Source: Vesta saturnalis
Lineage: Eukaryota; Arthropoda; Insecta; Coleoptera; Lampyridae
Assembly: GCA_036346205.1 (NCBI GenBank)
Contig: JARFJB010002033.1
Location: 340,001 to 404,000 of the forward strand
Length of the DNA stretch: 64,000 nucleotides
Direction: 5' to 3'
Program-made: the position numbers and the translations under genes
Part shown: positions 57,780 to 64,000 of the stretch, in pieces
Layout of the letters: every line of letters begins with the position of its first letter
Numbering within the stretch: position 1 is the stretch's first letter
Notes under the pieces: generated by a model
Databases searched by the model: none
Told to the model about the DNA's origin: nothing
Seen by the model: the letters and a program-made list of their open reading frames with translations, nothing else

Positions 57780-58190
57780 AGTTAGTGGCAATGAAATTGT
57801 TAACCTAACACTTTTGGTTGAACGGTTAATTCATGTGACAGAGAAGCATGGACATGGGTGCACATGTGGAAAACTTACGATTGAAAAAGAAAATCGAAGC
57901 GACTTGCATTCCACCATAACGTTCTTGAATGTGTGAACACACATACTCATGCTGGATTGTAGACTATAACACAGAGAACGTAAACAAAAATGCTGTATGG
58001 GGAACTATTGCGAGTGGGAGCACGTTTATGCACACTGAAGAACTTCTTTGCGTTATGGACATTCGTCCGTTATCAGGGACACTATTTTTATATGATGCAA
58101 GTTCATTAATTCTTATAAACAATGCATTTGCGATGAAATGCAGTTTAGGTATATACTTATCTGTCGATAGGTTTGGATAAACGCGCCCAT
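57780..58190 (+). pseudogene. Mutator-like transposase domain fragment
   Basis: The plus strand reads 'VSGNEIVNLTLLVERLIH', a cysteine pair in 'GHGCTCGKLTIE', 'SDLHSTITFLN', then (57929-58180) 'NVNKNAVWGTIASGSTFMHT' and 'EELLCVMDIRPLSGTLFLYD'. The 'N.A.WG.....G....LEE.L...I..MS...F' pattern is the Mutator-like domain (PF20700 type) seen in many arthropod mobile proteins. Catalytic parts downstream are missing. Confidence 0.55.
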
Positions 58191-58199
58191 TCAAGACAT

Positions 58200-59150
58200 G
58201 GAAACTGTGACGAGAGCTTCAGAAAAATCAAAAGTTCGCGCTAAATTATACGAGATTAGATAGATTAGGTATATTATTTTTCTGGATTTTTCTGTTTATT
58301 TGTATTTGAATGTAATTAATGTTAAGATGAAAAGCTTGAGTCTATTTCAACAAGTTATCTATATATTTAGTTTGAAAATATTTAAAATACGCGGTATTTG
58401 CAAGTGCATAAATGCATTGCAGAAGAAGGGAATGATTCTGTCATAATAATGGTGTGCAGTTTTGTAAACAGTCGCATGAAATAAGCGATCAGAAACAGTC
58501 GCATTAAATAAGCGATCAGAGTAATTCGTCGCCGAGGCACGGATTACAAGGTAATAATAAAAATACCTTAAATTTAGAAATATAGTCAGCTAACATTTGG
58601 TGTATAATAGGGAAGAAGCGCAAATACCTTCCTTATTAAAATAATAAAAGTGCAAGTAGTGTCAAGTTGGTGATAATAAAAAAGGATTGCACCATAATTT
58701 GAGATTCGCATTAAAGGTGACGTAATAAGTGAAGATAACGCGTTTTGTATGTATCAGAGCGGTAATCAATTGTGTTTAAATAGTGAACAATAAATATAAA
58801 AGATATCGTGGCAACAAAAGAAGAAGGGCTCTGATTTCACCATCGGTCAAATTGAGTCATCGGCTTGGCCACATTGCAGTTACGTCAGCGGTTTTCAACG
58901 AGGCTCCAGATAGGTAGGATTTCTAATAGTGTAAATAAATAAACGTGTATGTGTTTCATTTTCTAAAAACTTGAATTTAAATATCAAAATTGAACAGAAA
59001 ACATTCAATTCAATTTTGATAAAAGGTTTTTATTCTTATGTTAGTTTTAAGTAGGTTATTTTAGATTATAGATTTAATTTTTATATGATTGTAAACAACG
59101 CATTGATGATAAAGAAATGTTTTTTTTTGAAACCAGTAAAAAAATAATGC
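58200..59150. other. No recognised gene; short direct repeat
   Basis: A 28-bp tandem duplication ('cagtcgcatgaaataagcga' and 'cagtcgcattaaataagcga') lies at 58466-58520. No ORF seen. Confidence 0.45.
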
Positions 59151-59520
59151 CTTGCAACGAGTTTATTCAACAAAAACAATGTTAATGAAATATGTAAATA
59201 TTAAAAAAAGACCATCTTTTCTTTATTTTGCATTCACTGGATGTGATACTACATCCGCTTTCTATAATAGAGGTAAAAATAGTTTTATTAAAATTTTTAA
59301 TGATCAGAAGTTACGTGCAGCAGCTGAAACATTTATGGTTGAAGAGCAAAGTGAAGAAGTGCTTTTTAATGAAGGTATTAGTTGTATTCTAACAATGTAT
59401 CATTCTAAAATTGCCAAAAACTTGAATTAACTGCGATATAAACGTTTCATAGCATTAGCTTCAAAAGATAAAAGTGTACAACTTAGTTACCTCCGACAGA
59501 AAATGCAGCAAATCAACATA

Positions 59521-61056
59521 TTAACCCTAGGATGCAGAACATATTCGATATACGACTTTACACAACACGGGCCTAGGAGGCCCGTTCCTTTTCTAGATGT
59601 AAATATAAGCAATATTCGAATTATATTGCAGTAAATTGTAGATAATAGTTATAATAAAGTTATTTATTGAACTATATATTTACAAAAATATAAAATAAAC
59701 GACAAAAATTTTAAATCTACGAAAAAATTAGTTTTGTTGGTAACAGTTGGTGCATACTCATTACAAATGTTGTTTTTGAATGTGTCACAAATTAATTTGA
59801 TTTTACGGTCAATACTGGTTGGACATAATGAACATCTTTTTCTCTTGAACTCAGTTACTTCTTGAACTCGCGACGGACCAGGAATGTTAATAAAATGCTT
59901 CATTGCTTCTAAAACACTTTTTCGTAGTTTGGGTTTTGTAGACCTCCTCTGCATATGTGGCAACACCAGGTCCTTGACCAAATCATTCAGAAATAATCTC
60001 CGTTTGTGAGTCATCCTTTGGTTGTAGTTGGGATCTTATTTGGAAAAAACTATATATGCGTTGAGAGCTGATACACCAACGTTGTTGAAAAAAAATGCTA
60101 ATGGCCAACGTTTAGTTTGTCTCTTGCAAGTATAGGTTGTTACCATCTGATCCACGACATTTCGTTTGATTATAATATAAAATTATCTTTGGTTTCTTCT
60201 TGCAACTGTCGCTGACAGAGGTATCGTGATGCCTGCTACTTAGTAAAAGTACGCATTTATTTTTCTTAGGCACGTAACTTACCATAGTAACATTGTTTCT
60301 AAAAACATGCTGGACGATCTCTAGACGATTTTAGTTCTTTTAGAATGTCTCGTTTGTTTTGCCTTAGTGTATCAACAACTGTAATGTCCTTATCCAGCAG
60401 ATATATAGCTAGCAGAACGCTTGTAAAGAAATTATCTATCGTAAGGTTTAGCCCGGAATTATGAACACTACTCACTAATGGTTGAACAACTTCAAGTCCT
60501 CAATTCTTATGCGGCGGTTCAGCAGGTTGTCGTCCCGCATAAATCATGCCATCGATAGCATATCCTGAGCTGGATTCACACAACCAAAATAGCTCGACAA
60601 CAATGTTCAATGAAAAGATGCCAGATATAAGATATCATCGCTAATTTGTCGGTTTATAGACGTATCTTGCGAGTTATCTTATCATCAAACCTTATACATC
60701 TCCTTATTTCTTCGAATCTAGAAACTGGCATAGTTGCTCGATAGCATCTAAATGCATCTGTTGGGAATTGCGCTTATATATCATTTTCGGGGGAAACTAC
60801 TTTTACGGCAAACAAACACATACCTGTATAAAAACAGAATGGGTATAAGGGGCCCGTGTTGTGTAAAGGCGGGGTAACAGAAAAAAATTTTTTTTTTAAA
60901 TATCTGTTTTACATTTAAGCCTGTTGGTATAAAAATGTATTAATACATAAATCTACAAGGCATTTCTAAAAGTACAATTCCCTGAGTAAATGAATTTCAG
61001 AGACAACAACGACATCAACGGGCCTGCCAGGCCCATGTTGTGCATCCTAGGGTTAA
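59521..61056 (-). mobile_element. Young non-autonomous piggyBac inserted in the CXC-domain gene
   Basis: TTAA at 59521-59524 and 61053-61056 flank inverted ends 'CCCTAGGATGCAGAACAT' and 'CCCTAGGATGCACAACAT' (17 of 18 identical). Just inside are 'cacgggcctaggaggcccg' and 'acgggcctgccaggccc'. The host frame on both sides joins without a gap if one TTAA is kept. Inside is an internally deleted minus-strand transposase. Length is 1.54 kb. Confidence 0.95.
59664..60830 (-). pseudogene. Deleted piggyBac transposase
   Basis: The minus strand reads 'MPVSRFEEIRRCIRFDDKIT' near 60730, then a junction, 'GLNLTIDNFFTSVLLAIYLL' near 60450 (second catalytic Asp in IDNFFTS), 'KRDILKELKSSRDRPACF', 'VDQMVTTYTCKRQTKRWPLA' near 60150 and 'FFFNNVGVSALNAYIVF'. 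The last ORF, 60014-59664, holds 'FLNDLVKDLVLPHMQRR' and the cysteine-rich C-terminus 'RKRCSLCPTSIDRKIKL', 'ICDTFKNNICNEY'. The region of the first catalytic Asp appears deleted. Stops are present, so the element must have moved with help from another copy. Confidence 0.87.
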
Positions 61057-61359
61057 GAGAGTCTACTTGGAAGTCCAGCAATGGAAAAATAATTCTTCAA
61101 TACCTCCTGAAGAATGGAGTTGGCAAAAAGATAATTATCTGAAACCAACCGAAATGACGCAACCAGCAGCACCTAACAACGTTTTAAAAATCATATTTTG
61201 TACTTGAAAACCAGAATGCGGTTCAGCGTGTGGCTGTAGAAAAAGTGATCTTTATTGCTCACCAGCCTGCATTGTTTGCAGTAGAAGTGACTGCAATAAC
61301 CACCCACCACTTGAAAAAGATGAAGTCTCCAAAACACAAAATAAAAATGAAAATTAAAT

Positions 61360-63280
61360 TTCCTTTTCTTTGTATATAAAATAATAAATTTCCTACAGTT
61401 AATAAAGATTTCTTAACTTTGTTCCATACATTAATTTTGTCATTATTACATAAAAAAAACTAATTGTTTATAACATTTGTTAATATATTGACATATAATT
61501 TGGAATTATCTACAATAGCAATATAAAAAAAATTACATAAATATCTGTGTTTCAAGTTTTCAATGGATATTGTATAAAAAATTTTGTCTGCATAAATATC
61601 ATAGATATTGTTTAAACAATATAAATAATTCCGTCCCCACTCCAAAAGGTTTCTGATTTTGAATAATATATAAAAACAAAGTTTTAAAAAAGAAATTATC
61701 AAAATCGAAGCTGTTCTTGAAGACTTCACGCGACTAAATAAAAGGGTATGTCAAAGACAATGTATGAATCTTGCGGAAGCTAGGGAGCTATATGCAGAGA
61801 TAGGAAAGCATGGAGCTTGTGAATGAAAAATAAATAAGAGACAGAGATTGTTTTGCCTAACCCGCAAGGGAATGGCGTGAAGATTATGTAGAGCTTTCAG
61901 GTTGAAATATCTGCGCAGCAAATGAGCGATGAATGTGACAGAACTTGAAAGTAATGAATAACTTATTCCTAATGCATGGTTTCATAATACTCACTTCATT
62001 TACTTATTAGTTAAATTTACTCAACTGTGGGGCAATTTGAAAATGTTCTGTATCTTTCAAAAAGGGTACAGAAATTGACAACTTCCAACTTTGGAGCAGT
62101 AATAAAAAGAAGAGACCACACTTCCTGCCATTCTTTGGTGAAAACGTTTCTTTCACCACACTTTATAACAAACCTTTTTCTGTATGTTTAAAATATAAGT
62201 TCATATTGGCAACTTAAGTGCATTTCGTGTAGCGTTAGTTACATACCTTATTGGCGTACAAAATGCCCTTTAATAAATTATTTCTATACTTCTGCACATC
62301 CCTTTCCGCGCTTAGAGTCATTTTCGGTCATTGCGCAGGGTTACTTTGAGCGCCTTTTACTCATTGCTTGAACTACGTGTTGAAGTAGAAGCCTTTTCGC
62401 TTTGTTTAATTTTTTATTCACAGTGCCACATTTATATGGTGAGTTTTTTAATTTATCATACTGAAATTTGAAACATTTACATTTCAGACGACTCAATTAT
62501 ACTTATACTCTTACCACTTATTTTTACTGTGCGTTTAATTTTATTTTAACGTTAACTTTGCAAGATGATGCAATAGCTTTGCTACTACGAAGTGGGAATT
62601 CAATTACTAAATTTTACTTTGAACCATACAAAATCAATTCAGTTTGGAGGTTTATAAAGAAATTTCTGTATATTTGGAATTACCAGCATATCAATCTGAT
62701 GTTTACTTCAACTTCCATTAAAATTGCGCAATAAAATTTAAAGTGATGAGTCAACAGCATTTTCTTATCTGCTGAAGTTCCAGTGACACCCAAAATGTAA
62801 AAGAAATTACCTCAGGTATTTCATACTGTTAATTAATTCACATTATAGTTTAAGGCAGTTAATTAAGAATCACTAACATTAGTTTTTAAGAGATCATCAT
62901 TATAATCCAATGAAGTATCGCAATAAAACTCATTGTTGTCATTATTTTTTACTTGTTATTGTAATGAGTTTTTTGTTACTTTTCTATTTTTTAAGGTTTA
63001 TTTGTCCCTTAAAAACAAATTGGCGTCCGAGATTACATTATTTATCTTCAGGTTTGAAGCAAAACCTTTTTTTTGTAAAGCGAAAATATCTAACCAATTC
63101 TATTTTTGTTAATAAGCAAATAAAATATTATTGAACCTGGACCTATTAATCTACTGATGAGCTAAGTGGCATAAAATCTTCTAGTTATCCATTATTTTCC
63201 ACAGTTAATTATAGCTCTGGGCTAGAAGTATTTAATCATAAGTGGGTGAATTATTCGTACGATACCTGTTAAGATTACAA
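61360..63280. other. No clear gene
   Basis: ORFs at 61729-61460 (-), 62468-62734 (+) and 62910-63134 (+) are Phe/Tyr/Ile-rich and AT-driven, with no motif. I could not assign any of this region to a transposon. Confidence 0.3.
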
Positions 63281-63283
63281 CTT

Positions 63284-63453
63284 TATGTTTGAAGCAACAG
63301 AGTATGATAAAATAAATGAAGCGGCTGCTATATCCTTATGGGAAGAAACAGTAAACGTGAAAGTTGTATCAAGTGGCTTGTTTTTAGACATCACGTATCC
63401 ATTTTTGGTTGCTTCACCAGATGGAATGTATGTATTCCAAACATTAAACACCT
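63284..63453 (+). pseudogene. YqaJ-like nuclease fragment
   Basis: The plus strand reads 'FEATEYDKINEAAAISLWEE' and 'SGLFLDITYPFLVASPDGMY'. 'G.F......FL.ASPDG' is the signature of the YqaJ-type (lambda-exonuclease-like) domain carried by many arthropod mobile proteins. Directly after, 'AATGTATGT' could be a donor and 'ggttttag' near 63525 an acceptor. The rest of the domain is not seen. Confidence 0.5.
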
Positions 63454-63602
63454 AAAATACAACGTTTGAATTTTATCACATTTTTAAATTGTTATGTGTG
63501 CTTATTTAAACGTTTGTGGTTTTAGGTACAAGGGCAGCTGCATATTACATACCGTAAGATTTGTAACTTTGTTGTATTTGTGAACAACAAATCACTATTA
63601 TA

Positions 63603-64000
63603 CCGGGTGATTCAGGAGGAAATGGAAATATTTTAAGCGCATGTCCAAGGGGCCAAAATAAGCTCATATGTTTCAGCCCGATTTTTGTTTGTCAGAGATA
63701 CTTTGATTAATTGTAATTTAAAAACCTTTGATAACCTTGTCCAAAATGACAATTTGAAACACATAGTAGGCAAGTGTCTTAAAAACTGACAGTTGCGCTA
63801 ATATTATAAGATTGTCAAAATGCCGCGTAAATTTAGTCATAAAGAATATGCAGATATGATGTTTGTTTATGGTTTCTGTAATGGTAGTACTGTTCGTGCA
63901 GTAGAGGAATATCGACGTTGTTGTCCACATCGAAGAGTTCCTAACAAGCAAGCGTTTCAAACTGTTTTTAGACGTGCTGGCGAAATTGGGAACTTTACAA
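63603..64000 (+). mobile_element. Start of a long-TIR mariner-like element, copy 4, cut by window edge
   Basis: TA at 63601-63602 is followed by 'ccgggtgattcaggaggaaa', an end of the mariner-like branch seen three times in this window. ATG 63821 opens 'MPRKFSHKEYADMMFVYGFC', 'NGSTVRAVEEYRRCCPHRRV' and 'PNKQAFQTVFRRAGEIGNFT', a DUF4817-type helix-turn-helix without a stop up to the window end. This copy may be less decayed than the others. Confidence 0.85.

Larger units (their letters stand above)
59152..61354 (+). pseudogene. CXC-domain (tesmin-like) mobile protein, split by piggyBac
   Basis: The left part, 59152-59520, reads 'RPSFLYFAFTGCDTTSAFYN', 'GISCILTMYHSK' and, shifted, 'LPPTENAANQHI'. 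The right part, from 61057, continues 'RVYLEVQQWKNNSSIPPEEW', 'SWQKDNYLKPTEM' and the cysteine-rich 'CGSACGCRKSDLYCSPACIV', 'CSRSDCNNH', ending at TAA 61356. This arrangement (TGCDTTSAFY ... LPPTxxAA ... CXC tail) is typical of a multi-copy family annotated as tesmin/TSO1-like CXC proteins. It has a stop at 59428, a shift near 59490 and a stop near 61201, so it is a dead fragment. Confidence 0.7.

Noticed and set aside
1..64000. CRISPR array, rRNA or tRNA gene cluster
   Set aside because: No regularly spaced identical short repeats and no rRNA-like or well-formed tRNA-like stretches were seen.

Overview
The window is AT-rich eukaryotic DNA from an arthropod, most likely an insect. The evidence is a spliced nuclear gene with introns of about 50 nt and a dense, nested and mostly decayed transposon load: BEL/Pao, Gypsy, Penelope-like, Jockey-type and other LINEs, long-TIR mariner-like elements, mariner, Tc1, piggyBac and hAT. 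I see no bacterial-type operon, CRISPR array or rRNA gene. The species cannot be fixed from the sequence.

The one recognisable host gene lies on the minus strand from at least 38589 down to 5632. It encodes a UBF/UBTF-like (nucleolar transcription factor 1) HMG-box protein. Five exons at 38589-37635 carry the N-terminal dimerisation-like region and HMG boxes 1 and 2. Exon 6544-6272 carries box 3, and exon 6224-5632 carries the end of box 3 plus a long Lys/Glu-rich tail. Reading frames join exactly at every junction. Five of the six internal introns are 47-53 nt, but the intron between boxes 2 and 3 is about 31 kb and holds most of the transposons in the window. The first exon and perhaps the last one are not found.

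Layout from left to right: 1-1990, copy of a non-coding ~3-kb repeat; 2196-3043, piggyBac-like remnant (+); 3145-5480, decayed Gypsy (-); 5632-6544, UBF 3' exons; 7205-9236, long-TIR mariner-like element; 9243-10494, mariner; 10600-11150, Penelope-like tail; 13754-14600, hAT fragment beside an unrecognised plus-strand exon; 17280-19760, an unclassified DDE-like element holding two LINE tails; 20300-25530, two tandem copies of the ~3-kb repeat, one holding a LINE tail; 26424-26900, LINE fragment; 28360-28520, minisatellite; 29687-33955, BEL/Pao gag-pol (-); 34569-36644, long-TIR mariner-like element; 37635-38589, UBF 5' exons.

Right of the gene: 38955-39480, Penelope-like GIY-YIG tail; 39507-41645, long-TIR mariner-like element; 41661-42426, Tc1 fragment; 43900-44480, diverged ~220-bp tandem repeat; 45540-46470, fourth copy of the ~3-kb repeat; 46480-49430, Jockey-type LINE (+); 49436-52010, another LINE (-) split by a 2.1-kb non-coding insertion; 53317-55581, piggyBac with TTAA ends; 56430-57300, hAT-like fragment; 57780-58190, Mutator-domain fragment; 59152-61350, a CXC-domain transposon gene split by a young piggyBac at 59521-61056; 63290-63450, YqaJ-like nuclease fragment; 63603 to the end, the start of another mariner-like element.

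Apart from the UBF-like gene, almost every open reading frame is a fragment of a mobile element. All calls were made by eye from motifs, frames and inverted ends, without a database search.
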